A stretch of DNA of 45,003 nucleotides. Origin: Acidiferrobacterales bacterium (GTDB taxonomy: Bacteria; Pseudomonadota; Gammaproteobacteria; Acidiferrobacterales; Sulfurifustaceae). Positions 19,083-26,080 of the stretch are shown one piece after another; position 1 is the stretch's first letter, and every line of letters starts with the position of its first letter. The stretch spans positions 1 to 45,003 of the forward strand of contig CAKKRZ010000020.1 of NCBI GenBank assembly GCA_919902925.1, written 5' to 3'. Position numbers and translations under genes: made by a program. The notes beneath the pieces were generated by a model. It was given only the letters and a program-made list of their open reading frames with translations. It was not told the DNA's origin and did no database searches.

Positions 19083-19494
19083 ATGACCCGAACCTTATCG
19101 ATCCGCCCCCTTGCCAGCGCTGCGGCGCTGCTCCTGTGTCTTGCCGTTGCACCCGCCGGCGCACAAACCCCCGCCCCCAATGGCGAGAATAACAAGGTGC
19201 CTTCAGAGCTGTTCATGCAGATCATGGCCACCTCGGCCCCCAAGCTGCTGTGCAATAACGAACAGTCGCCGTTGCGCCGCTGCCTCAAGCTCAACCTGGA
19301 GAAGTGCATGTCGGAGGTGAGCGCTGTCACCCCGGCCTGCGTCAAGAGAAGTACGGGCCGAAATGCCGCCGGTACTGGAGTCGAAAGAGCAGGGCGGACT
19401 CTACGGCGGCAAGCTGGGTCGCTGCATTGCCGGCAAGATCCTCAGCTCCAACCCGACTTACCTGCAGTTGGTTCAGAACTGTAACAACAACTAG
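19083..19494 (+). pseudogene. Secreted Cys-containing protein interrupted by a frameshift
   Basis: The gene starts with a signal peptide (SAAALLLCLAVAPAGAQ) followed by a mature region with Cys residues (KLLCNNEQSPLRRCLKL, EKCMSEV, TPACVK). In frame with its start the ORF degenerates to Arg-rich sequence and ends at 19484. In another frame, from about 19348, the DNA encodes a sensible continuation: AEMPPVLESKEQGG, then YGGKLGRCIAGKIL and LQLVQNCNNN, stopping at 19494. A shift near 19345-19350 (gtcaagagaag) therefore splits one gene of about 137 codons; one missing base would restore it. It is either a real lesion or a sequencing error. I do not recognise a named family. Confidence 0.65.
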
Positions 19495-19620
19495 TTAGTT
19501 GCCCATCAGGATAGTTGTCCCGCTACCCCGGCAACCGCGAAACTCACTCACGGTTACCGGGATGCGGGTCAGTCTTGGATTACCCGGGGCTGAATGATGA
19601 TGGCCTGAGTGTTTCCCCCG

Positions 19621-20385
19621 ATGTCCTCCGCACTCGTCCGTGTCGCCTCGTTGTGCAAGCAGTTCGGTGACGTCCGCGCAGTCGATGACCTGAACTTCGA
19701 GGTCGCGGCCGGCCGTACCACGGCGCTGCTGGGTGGCAACGGTGCTGGCAAGACGACCACTCTCTCGTTGCTGCTCGGGTTGCTCAAGCCCAGCGCCGGG
19801 ACGATCACCCTGTTTGGCCTGGACATCGAACGTCACCGTTATCGCGTACTGCCCAGAATGAATTTCTCGTCGCCGTACGTCGACTTGCCGCGACGGTTGA
19901 CGGTACGCCAGAATCTCGCCATCTATGCGCGGCTGTACGGCATTCTCGATGTCCGCCGACGGATCGCCGTCCTGGCGGATGATCTGAAACTCGGTGAAAT
20001 TCTCGATCGTCCCTACGGCCAGCTGTCGGCCGGCCAGCGCACGCGGGTAGTGATCGCCAAATCGATGCTCAACGAGCCGGAACTGCTGCTGCTCGACGAA
20101 CCGACGGCGTCCCTCGATCCCGACACCGCCGACTATGTGCGCGGCCTGCTCGAGCAATACCGGAAACGAACCGGGGCCACGATCCTGCTGGCTTCGCACA
20201 ACATGTCCGAGGTCGAACGTCTGTGTGACGATGTCCTGATGTTGCGCCGCGGCCGCCTCGTCGATCGCGGCACGCCGGCGGAATTGCTGACCCGTTACGG
20301 TCGCCGCAACATGGAGGAAGTTTTCATCGACATCGCCCGCGAACGGCACATCGCCATCGGTCTGGATGACGGAGACTCGGCATGA
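19621..20385 (+). CDS. ABC-2 type exporter, ATP-binding protein
   Basis: This is the ATPase of a two-gene ABC-2 exporter. The 254-residue protein has Walker A GGNGAGKT at residues 38-45, a signature variant LSAGQRTR (Ala in place of the first Gly) and Walker B LLLLDEPTASLDP followed by the H-loop SHNMSEVERL. The pattern resembles drug, polysaccharide or Nod-type exporter ATPases. The ATG at 19621 is preferred over the GTG at 19609. It overlaps the permease gene by ATGA. Substrate unknown. Confidence 0.9.
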   Translation: MSSALVRVASLCKQFGDVRAVDDLNFEVAAGRTTALLGGNGAGKTTTLSLLLGLLKPSAGTITLFGLDIERHRYRVLPRMNFSSPYVDLPRRLTVRQNLAIYARLYGILDVRRRIAVLADDLKLGEILDRPYGQLSAGQRTRVVIAKSMLNEPELLLLDEPTASLDPDTADYVRGLLEQYRKRTGATILLASHNMSEVERLCDDVLMLRRGRLVDRGTPAELLTRYGRRNMEEVFIDIARERHIAIGLDDGDSA

Positions 20386-21209
20386 GTAGCGATCTTTACC
20401 GGGCTCAGGGCGCGGGTGCCTCGCTGCGCCGCATCGGCGCCTTGCTCATCCGTCATCTGTACCTGCTGCGCGGGTCGTGGCCGCGGGTGCTGGAGTTGAT
20501 GTACTGGCCGACGGTGCAGATGGTGCTGTGGGGTTTCATTACCCTGTTTCTGGTCAATCACAGTTCCTGGCTGGCGCAGGCCTCGGGTGTCTTGCTCACC
20601 GGCGTGCTGTTGTGGGACGTGTTGTTCCGCGGCCAGCTGGGCGTGTCGCTGGTGTTCATGGAAGAAATGTGGTCGCGCAACCTCGGCCACCTGTTTGTCA
20701 GCCCACTGCGAACGACGGAGCTGGCCGCGGCGCTCCTGTCCATGAGCCTGGTCCGCACCCTGATCGGCGTCGGTGGCGCGGCGCTGGTGGCGATTCCGCT
20801 GTTTCATTTTTCCGTGTTCGACATGGGGCTGCCGCTGCTGGCGTTCTTTGCCAATCTGATCGTCATGGGCTGGGCAATCGGTCTGGCCGTTTCGGGCATC
20901 GTGCTGCGCTACGGACTCGGTGCCGAGAGCATGGCCTGGATCGCCATCTTCGCCGTCCAACCCGTGAGCGGTGTGTATTACCCGATTGCGATCCTGCCGG
21001 AGTGGTTGCAGTGGGTCGCCTGGGCGCTGCCGTCCAGCCATGTGTTCGAGGGCATGCGCGCCGTGCTCATTGACCATCATTTCCGGTCGGACCTGCTGCT
21101 CAATGCCGCGTTGCTGAATCTGGTGTATCTGGCGGCGGGTCTGGCGGTGTTTCTGGCCTATTTCCGGATTGCCCGGGTTCGCGGGCAGCTGCTGCAAATC
21201 GGCGAGTAG
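20382..21209 (+). CDS. ABC-2 type exporter, permease
   Basis: The 275-residue product has six predicted membrane helices and the layout of ABC-2 permeases of the NodJ/CcmB-like or drug-export groups, including EEMWSRNLGHLFVSPL in the conserved cytoplasmic loop and an AIFAVQPVSGVYYPIAILP segment before the last helices. It is translationally coupled to the ATPase (ATGA overlap). Together they should export a lipid, polysaccharide or small hydrophobic compound across the inner membrane; no neighbouring gene tells which. Confidence 0.9.
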   Translation: MSSDLYRAQGAGASLRRIGALLIRHLYLLRGSWPRVLELMYWPTVQMVLWGFITLFLVNHSSWLAQASGVLLTGVLLWDVLFRGQLGVSLVFMEEMWSRNLGHLFVSPLRTTELAAALLSMSLVRTLIGVGGAALVAIPLFHFSVFDMGLPLLAFFANLIVMGWAIGLAVSGIVLRYGLGAESMAWIAIFAVQPVSGVYYPIAILPEWLQWVAWALPSSHVFEGMRAVLIDHHFRSDLLLNAALLNLVYLAAGLAVFLAYFRIARVRGQLLQIGE

Positions 21210-21267
21210 TGACGGCCCGGACGCGCTTGGGTAAGCTTGTCGTTCGATAGCATCATTGAAGACCATC

Positions 21268-21495
21268 ATGCCCTATTTCGTGTTTCGCATTGCCGCCGAC
21301 CGACAGCACAGCCTGTTGGGCACCTACGAAAAGTATCCGGAGGCCAAGGCCGCCTGCCGCGACCTGCGCGCAAAGGAATCGCCCACTGATCCCACCGCCA
21401 TCCGCATGGCCTTCGCCAAGAGCGAATACGAGGCCAAGCGCCTGTTGAGCGAAAAGCGCACGCCGTCCAGTCCGCTCGAGGAGTGGGAAGCCTGA
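21268..21495 (+). CDS. Small conserved-looking protein of unknown function
   Basis: The 75-residue product (MPYFVFRIAADRQHSLL start) is soluble and charged, with a predicted beta start and a long helix (EKYPEAKAACRDLRAKE), and resembles small proteobacterial proteins of unknown function. The ATG at 21268 is preferred to the track's TTG at 21256. Its 3' end overlaps the start of the Sel1-repeat gene by 13 bases if that gene starts at 21483. Confidence 0.7.
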   Translation: MPYFVFRIAADRQHSLLGTYEKYPEAKAACRDLRAKESPTDPTAIRMAFAKSEYEAKRLLSEKRTPSSPLEEWEA

Positions 21496-22448
21496 GCAAT
21501 CATCGCTCCCCGGGGCAGGATCGACCCGCGCCTTCCGATCGATTGAGCGACGAAGACCGCAAGAAGATCGCCGCCATCCAGATCCAGGCGGCCGATGTGC
21601 GCGACCAGCGCGAGCGCGACTATCCCCAGATCGGCACCGCCCCCCGTATCCTCGGGCGTGACTACAGGCCCGCGTGGAAGATCGTTCGCGACTGGTTGTT
21701 GCTCATCTTGTCGATCGGCGCAGTGATCTTTTTCCTGGTCTACGTTTATTTCACCGGCGTGGTGCTGGTGGTGACTGCCATCACCACGTTCTTCCCGCAA
21801 TTTCTGCTCATCGCTACCGTGGCGACGGCCGCTTTTTTTCTCTGGCGCCATTTTCGCAAGCCGCCCCTGGCGCGTGATCGGTTGCGGGCGGTCCAGAAAT
21901 TGATCGACAAACATGAATACCAGCTGGCGATGAAAGATCTGATCCCGATAGCCGAGCAAGGCCATCCGCCGGCGCAGATGTTACTGGCGTGGCTGTACGA
22001 AAATGCCCGTGGAACCGCGCGCGAACCGGCGTTGGCTTTCCGCTGGTATGAGGCGGCCGCGCAGCGCAACAACCCCGAGGCTCAGTGCGCGGCGGGCATG
22101 CGCTATGCCGATGGCGACGGGGTGAAGGTGGATTTCGGCAAAGCCATCGATTGGCTCAGCCGCGCCGCCGGCCAGGGGGTGGCCGAGGCCGCGCGCCGTC
22201 TCGGGCACCTGTACGAAACCGGCGGTGTGGGTTTCGCCGCAGATCGCGAGAAGGCGGTGGAGTGGTACTACCGGGCCGGTGCGCTGTTCCAGAAACGCGG
22301 CCAGCGCGAGGATGCACAGGCGCTGGTTGTGCACCTGCGGTCACTGGCGGCCGGCTATCCGGCCGTGCAGGCGATGGTGACTAAACTGGAAGTGACGCTG
22401 CGCGAAGGATCGCCGCATCCCACCGGCGACCAGTCCGGCACAGTTTAA
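21483..22448 (+). CDS. Membrane protein with C-terminal Sel1-like repeats
   Basis: The product (321 residues from the GTG at 21483) has a charged cytoplasmic N-terminus, two adjacent membrane segments (LLLILSIGAVIFFLVYVYFTG and a second around FPQFLLIATVATAAFFL) and then Sel1/TPR-like repeats (AQMLLAWLYENARGT, AQCAAGMRYADGDGV, AARRLGHLYETGGVG). Sel1 repeats mediate protein interactions; no enzymatic domain is seen. The start is uncertain: GTG 21483 overlaps the preceding gene and has GAGGA too close, and TTG 21543 (LSDEDRKK) is an alternative. Confidence 0.82.
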   Translation: MGSLSNHRSPGQDRPAPSDRLSDEDRKKIAAIQIQAADVRDQRERDYPQIGTAPRILGRDYRPAWKIVRDWLLLILSIGAVIFFLVYVYFTGVVLVVTAITTFFPQFLLIATVATAAFFLWRHFRKPPLARDRLRAVQKLIDKHEYQLAMKDLIPIAEQGHPPAQMLLAWLYENARGTAREPALAFRWYEAAAQRNNPEAQCAAGMRYADGDGVKVDFGKAIDWLSRAAGQGVAEAARRLGHLYETGGVGFAADREKAVEWYYRAGALFQKRGQREDAQALVVHLRSLAAGYPAVQAMVTKLEVTLREGSPHPTGDQSGTV

Positions 22449-22507
22449 CTGGCGGTGGCGAGTGGTACCGCAAATCACCGCCGCACTGACGGTGCTCGAG
22501 CAAGGAT

Positions 22508-22582
22508 TGGTGGGCGATGCAGGGCTTGAACCTGCGACCCCTGCCGTGTGAAGGCAGTGCTCTACCGCTGAGCTAATCGCCC
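22508..22582 (-). tRNA. tRNA-Val (anticodon CAC)
   Basis: On the minus strand the acceptor stem GGGCGAT/ATCGCCC, anticodon loop TTCACAC, T loop TTCAAGC and encoded CCA are present. It is a second valine isoacceptor, complementing the TAC species at 3989. Confidence 0.96.
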
Positions 22583-22690
22583 GGGTCTGGAAACAAGCGG
22601 CAGAGTTTACGGGCCGGCCCGATGTCGGTCAATTTTGTGAAGCCCAATCATGCCTTTGTCGGAACAAAGTTCATAAGACCAGCTTCGCTT

Positions 22691-22750
22691 CGTTCGTCCT
22701 GTCAATAATGAAGCCCTACTGCGCTGCGCTGCGTTCGTCCTGTCATAATA
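22691..22750. repeat. Short direct repeat upstream of gltX
   Basis: CGTTCGTCCTGTCAATAAT (22691-22709) recurs 41 bases later as CGTTCGTCCTGTCATAATA (22732-22750). The 239-base gap between tRNA-Val and gltX otherwise shows nothing recognisable. It may be a fragment of a dispersed intergenic repeat. Confidence 0.45.
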
Positions 22751-22821
22751 ATACCGGCTGCTTTCGCCGGGCGTTTTCATTACCATAGCCGCCCCGATAC
22801 GTTCCAGGCCCTGTCTCCGGC

Positions 22822-24228
22822 ATGACTATCCGTACCCGCTTCGCCCCCAGTCCCACCGGCTACCTGCACATCGGCGGGGCGCGCACGGCGCTGTTTTCCT
22901 GGCTGTATGCCCGCAAGCATGGCGGCACGTTCATCCTGCGCATCGAGGATACCGACCTGGAGCGTTCCACCGCCGAATCGGTAGACGCCATCCTGCAAGG
23001 CATGACTTGGCTCGGCCTGGAATACGACGAGGGCCCGTTTTTCCAGACCCACCGTTTCCCGCGCTACAAAGAGATCCTCGATCGCCTGCTGGTCGAGGGC
23101 AAGGCCTACCGTTGTTATTGCACGAAAGAGCGGCTGGAGCAGTTGCGCGCCGAGCAGATGGCGCGCAAGGAGAAGCCGCGTTACGACGGCCGCTGTCGCG
23201 ATGGCGTGGCCAATCCGCCGAAAGACATTCCGCCGGTGATCCGTTTCCGAAATCCCCAGGAAGGCGCGGTGGTGGTCGACGATCAGGTGCGCGGTCGCGT
23301 GGTCTTCCAGAACACCGAACTCGACGACCTTATTATTGCCCGCTCGGATAGCACCCCGACCTACAATTTCACCGTGGTGGTGGATGACATGGACATGAAC
23401 ATCACCCATGTTATCCGCGGCGATGATCACCTGAACAACACCCCGCGCCAACTCAACATGCTGTTGGCGCTGGGCGTGCCCCCGCCGGTGTATGCCCATG
23501 TGCCGATGATCCTCGGCGCCGACGGTGCGCGCCTGTCGAAGCGCCACGGCGCCGTCAGTGTCATGCAGTACCGGGACGAGGGCTACCTGCCCGAGGCCCT
23601 GTTGAATTATCTGGTGCGTCTGGGCTGGTCGCACGGCGACCAGGAGATTTTCTCGATTGATGAAATGACCCGGCTGTTCGACATCGTCAACGTCAACAAT
23701 TCAGCGTCAACCTTCAACCCGGACAAGCTGCTGTGGCTGAACCAGCATTACCTGAAGTCCAGCGATCCCGCCCATGTCGCGCGGCACCTCAGCCATCATC
23801 TGGGCCAGCACCAGATCGATCCAAGCCAAGGTCCGCCCCTGACTGATGTCGTTATCTCCCAGCGCGAGCGCGCCAAAACCCTCGCCGAGATGGCGGCCGG
23901 CAGCGTGTTCTTTTACAAGGAGCCGGATGGCTACGACGAAAAAGATGCCAACGCCCATCTGAAACCCGCCATCGCCCCGGTCCTGGCCGATCTGCATGCC
24001 AGGCTCGAGGCCTTGCCGCTGTGGACGACCGAAGCCATCCACGAGGTCATCGCCGCCACGGCCACCGCCCACGATCTCAAACTCGGCAAGATTGCCCAGC
24101 CGGTGCGCGTGGCGCTGTGCGGCCGCGCGGTTTCTCCTCCCATCGACCAGACGTTGTTCCTGGTGGGCCGTGCTCGCGCGCTCCAGCGCATCGATCGGGC
24201 GCTGCTTTATCTGGGCGGAAAACCCTGA
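22822..24228 (+). CDS. gltX: Glutamyl-tRNA synthetase
   Basis: GltX charges tRNA-Glu with glutamate. The 468-residue class I synthetase has the HIGH-type motif HIGG at residues 16-19 ([14 protein letters not shown]) and the KMSKS-type loop LSKRHGA at about 238-244. The Cys-rich stretch [10 protein letters not shown] followed by RYDGRC is the zinc-binding region of the GluRS1 type. Length and start agree with the family. The gene is followed at 48 bases by tRNA-Ala and then by tRNA-Glu, its own substrate type. Confidence 0.97.
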   Translation: MTIRTRFAPSPTGYLHIGGARTALFSWLYARKHGGTFILRIEDTDLERSTAESVDAILQGMTWLGLEYDEGPFFQTHRFPRYKEILDRLLVEGKAYRCYCTKERLEQLRAEQMARKEKPRYDGRCRDGVANPPKDIPPVIRFRNPQEGAVVVDDQVRGRVVFQNTELDDLIIARSDSTPTYNFTVVVDDMDMNITHVIRGDDHLNNTPRQLNMLLALGVPPPVYAHVPMILGADGARLSKRHGAVSVMQYRDEGYLPEALLNYLVRLGWSHGDQEIFSIDEMTRLFDIVNVNNSASTFNPDKLLWLNQHYLKSSDPAHVARHLSHHLGQHQIDPSQGPPLTDVVISQRERAKTLAEMAAGSVFFYKEPDGYDEKDANAHLKPAIAPVLADLHARLEALPLWTTEAIHEVIAATATAHDLKLGKIAQPVRVALCGRAVSPPIDQTLFLVGRARALQRIDRALLYLGGKP

Positions 24229-24232
24229 TTTC

Positions 24233-24262
24233 TTGACCCTTGCGGGGTAGGGAGGGTAAAGT
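24233..24262 (+). promoter_or_regulatory. Promoter of tRNA-Ala
   Basis: TTGACC and TAAAGT are separated by 18 bases and end 14 bases upstream of the tRNA-Ala 5' end. The GC-rich discriminator (accgcgcc) that follows is typical of stable RNA promoters. Confidence 0.55.
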
Positions 24263-24276
24263 ACCGCGCCTTTTCA

Positions 24277-24352
24277 GGGGCTATAGCTCAGCTGGGAGAG
24301 CGCATGCATGGCATGCATGAGGTCGCCGGTTCGATCCCGGCTAGCTCCACCA
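24277..24352 (+). tRNA. tRNA-Ala (anticodon GGC)
   Basis: The acceptor stem GGGGCTA/TAGCTCC (one G-T wobble), anticodon stem CATGC/GCATG with loop ATGGCAT, T loop TTCGATC and an encoded CCA are present. Confidence 0.96.
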
Positions 24353-24360
24353 ATTCAATG

Positions 24361-24478
24361 GACTGAGGACTAAGTGCTGAGGACTAAGGTCCAGGTAGAA
24401 GGTTGGCTTAAGCGTGTCTCACCGCTTTTGTTTCCTGTCTTCTCTAAGTCACCTTTTCTCGGTCCACAGTCCTCAGTC
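24361..24478. repeat. Direct and inverted GACTGAGGACT repeats between two tRNA genes
   Basis: CTGAGGACTAAG occurs twice, 15 bases apart (24363 and 24378). GACTGAGGACT at 24361-24371 has a perfect 11-bp inverted copy AGTCCTCAGTC at 24468-24478. The element fills the 138-base spacer between tRNA-Ala and tRNA-Glu and has no coding potential. It may be a small non-autonomous repeat. Confidence 0.55.
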
Positions 24479-24490
24479 ATGATGTTTTTT

Positions 24491-24566
24491 GTCCCCATCG
24501 TCTAGAGGCCCAGGACACTGCCCTTTCACGGCAGCGACGGGGGTTCGAATCCCCCTGGGGACGCCA
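24491..24566 (+). tRNA. tRNA-Glu (anticodon TTC)
   Basis: The acceptor stem GTCCCCA/TGGGGAC, anticodon loop CTTTCAC, T loop TTCGAAT and an encoded CCA are present. A T-rich stretch follows. Confidence 0.97.
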
Positions 24567-24609
24567 TTTATTTTTTTCCTTTTTCATGTCAGGGAGTCCG
24601 TCGCTTTAA

Positions 24610-24912
24610 ATGGATACCCGCATCTATCCCGGCATCGACAAGGACCGTTACGGCGGCATGACCGACATCGGCCGCATCATCCGCGATGCCTGGGTGTTCG
24701 GGCTGATTCCCGAAACCGAAACTGGCATCGGTTGGACGTACAGCCGGGTCGAGGCGCTCTACGATCAGGTGCATGCGCAGTGGATGAAACACGGCCACCT
24801 GGCCAGCTACCTGCCGCCGGAATTGAAGGAACGCCACGAACAGATTTATGCTGAGGCCGTGGCCCGCGCCCGCGTGCAGGGCTGGTCGGTCGAACTCGGT
24901 GACGACGACTGA
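24610..24912 (+). CDS. Conserved-looking hypothetical protein, 100 residues
   Basis: The soluble acidic product begins MDTRIYPGIDKDRYGGMTDIGRI and ends with GWSVELGDDD. It is probably alpha-helical (SRVEALYDQVHAQWMKHG, ELKERHEQIYAEAVARAR). I recognise no characterised domain. It lies 6 bases upstream of the next gene, so the two are likely coexpressed. The reading frame shows normal codon use for the neighbourhood. Confidence 0.78.
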   Translation: MDTRIYPGIDKDRYGGMTDIGRIIRDAWVFGLIPETETGIGWTYSRVEALYDQVHAQWMKHGHLASYLPPELKERHEQIYAEAVARARVQGWSVELGDDD

Positions 24913-24918
24913 GGGGCG

Positions 24919-25305
24919 ATGACGGCCGACGGCAAACCGAAGCCGTTGCTGGCGATCATCGAACTGGGTGGCTATCCCGACTTCCGGCCGGTCTACGAAC
25001 GTGCCGGCTATCTGCCGCAGGTCGTGATGTCGGTGCGCAAGGCGATGGCGGAAATTCGCCGCTCCGCGCCAGCGGCGGTCGTCTGCGAGTTCAATTTCCA
25101 GTCCGATTTTCGCGATCGCACCAGCACGCTGGAGTCGTTGCTGGCGGCGATCTCGCATCAGCCGGAAACGCGCGTGATTGTCTTCTACGATCGTGAGCAC
25201 GCCCATCATCTCGAGCGGCTGAAGGCGCGTTTCCCGCTGCACGCGGTCCTGCCTTATCCCATCGACGTCGTCGAGTTGGAGCGAGTGCTGTCGATCGGTC
25301 AGTAG
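24919..25305 (+). CDS. Hypothetical protein with receiver-like pattern lacking phosphorylation residues
   Basis: The 128-residue product shows an alternating strand-helix pattern: LLAIIELGGY, PAAVVCEFNFQS, TRVIVFYDRE and LHAVLPYPIDVVELERVL. The last resembles the terminal KPxxxxEL segment of response-regulator receiver domains, with Tyr where the conserved Lys would be, and the phospho-acceptor Asp position reads Glu/Phe. A pseudo-receiver is an inference from pattern only. It follows the 100-residue gene after 6 bases and its last 7 bases overlap the end of the convergent FecR gene. Confidence 0.75.
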   Translation: MTADGKPKPLLAIIELGGYPDFRPVYERAGYLPQVVMSVRKAMAEIRRSAPAAVVCEFNFQSDFRDRTSTLESLLAAISHQPETRVIVFYDREHAHHLERLKARFPLHAVLPYPIDVVELERVLSIGQ

Positions 25306-25988
25306 GAACTACCCGACGAGCCGAACGGCGGCTGGCGACCCACCAGCCATTCGAGCATGGTCAGTTCATCGTCCGTGTGGTTGATCACCTTGGCTTTGAC
25401 AATCAATTTCTTACGACCGCTGCTGGCCGGGTAGATGTAGCGCGGGGCCTCGTGGTGTTTGGTGGTAATGGTTTCCGAAGTGTCGGGTTTGTCGGCCACC
25501 GCCAGCTGGGTGGTGCCGTAGCAGGTGCAGACAAAGGTCTTGTCCTTTTCAGCCTCGATGTAAAGACCGGTGCCGCGAATACCGATCACGGTCGTGGTCG
25601 TCAGGAAGCGACGCTCGGCCTTGTTGGGGGCGAAGACCGACAACAACTTGCCGGCCTTGAGGGTCAGGCGTTGGATCAGGGCCGGTTCGCCTTCCACGGT
25701 GAGTGTGGAATTTTCGCGCATCAGGTAGGCGTCGACGCCGACGACGAAGATCACGGTGCCGTCAGGGCCGGTGCGGATGGTGTCGCCGGGGTGTACCGGC
25801 ATGCGCAACTTGGCGGGCAGGCGGTTGATGAAGACCTGGCCGCTCAGGCGGTGCACGCCCTGGAACTCCGGTTTGGTGCCCATGGCCTGTGCCCAGCGGG
25901 CGGAGAGCAGGGCCGTCACGCCGGCGCCGCCGGCGGTCAGGCGCAGGAATTCGCGACGGGACAGGTGGCGGGGGGTCATGTTCGGCAT
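25299..25988 (-). CDS. Tat-exported FecR-domain protein
   Basis: FecR domains bind signals or cell-envelope partners; here no sigma factor or TonB receptor gene adjoins. The 229-residue product (start at 25988, MPNMTPRH) has a twin-arginine signal SRREFLRLTAGGAGV ending WAQA, then a FecR-like domain (GDTIRTGPDGTVIFVVG, YLMRENSTLTVEG, LTLKAGKLLSVFA, TTTVIGIRGTGLYIE). Two Cys sit close together in the mature part (FVCTCYGTTQL), a CxC pair with possible redox or metal role. The C-terminus is basic. The track start at 26648 runs antisense through the helicase gene and is rejected. The Tat signal suggests folding in the cytoplasm before export. Confidence 0.85.
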   Translation of the reverse strand: MPNMTPRHLSRREFLRLTAGGAGVTALLSARWAQAMGTKPEFQGVHRLSGQVFINRLPAKLRMPVHPGDTIRTGPDGTVIFVVGVDAYLMRENSTLTVEGEPALIQRLTLKAGKLLSVFAPNKAERRFLTTTTVIGIRGTGLYIEAEKDKTFVCTCYGTTQLAVADKPDTSETITTKHHEAPRYIYPASSGRKKLIVKAKVINHTDDELTMLEWLVGRQPPFGSSGSSY

Positions 25989-26080
25989 GCTAGGGCTCCC
26001 GGTGTTCGCGGCTGTGAATTGCTTCACATCCGGTGACTTCATTATGATTCGTCCAATCAGCTTAGAAGGCAACCCTATTC

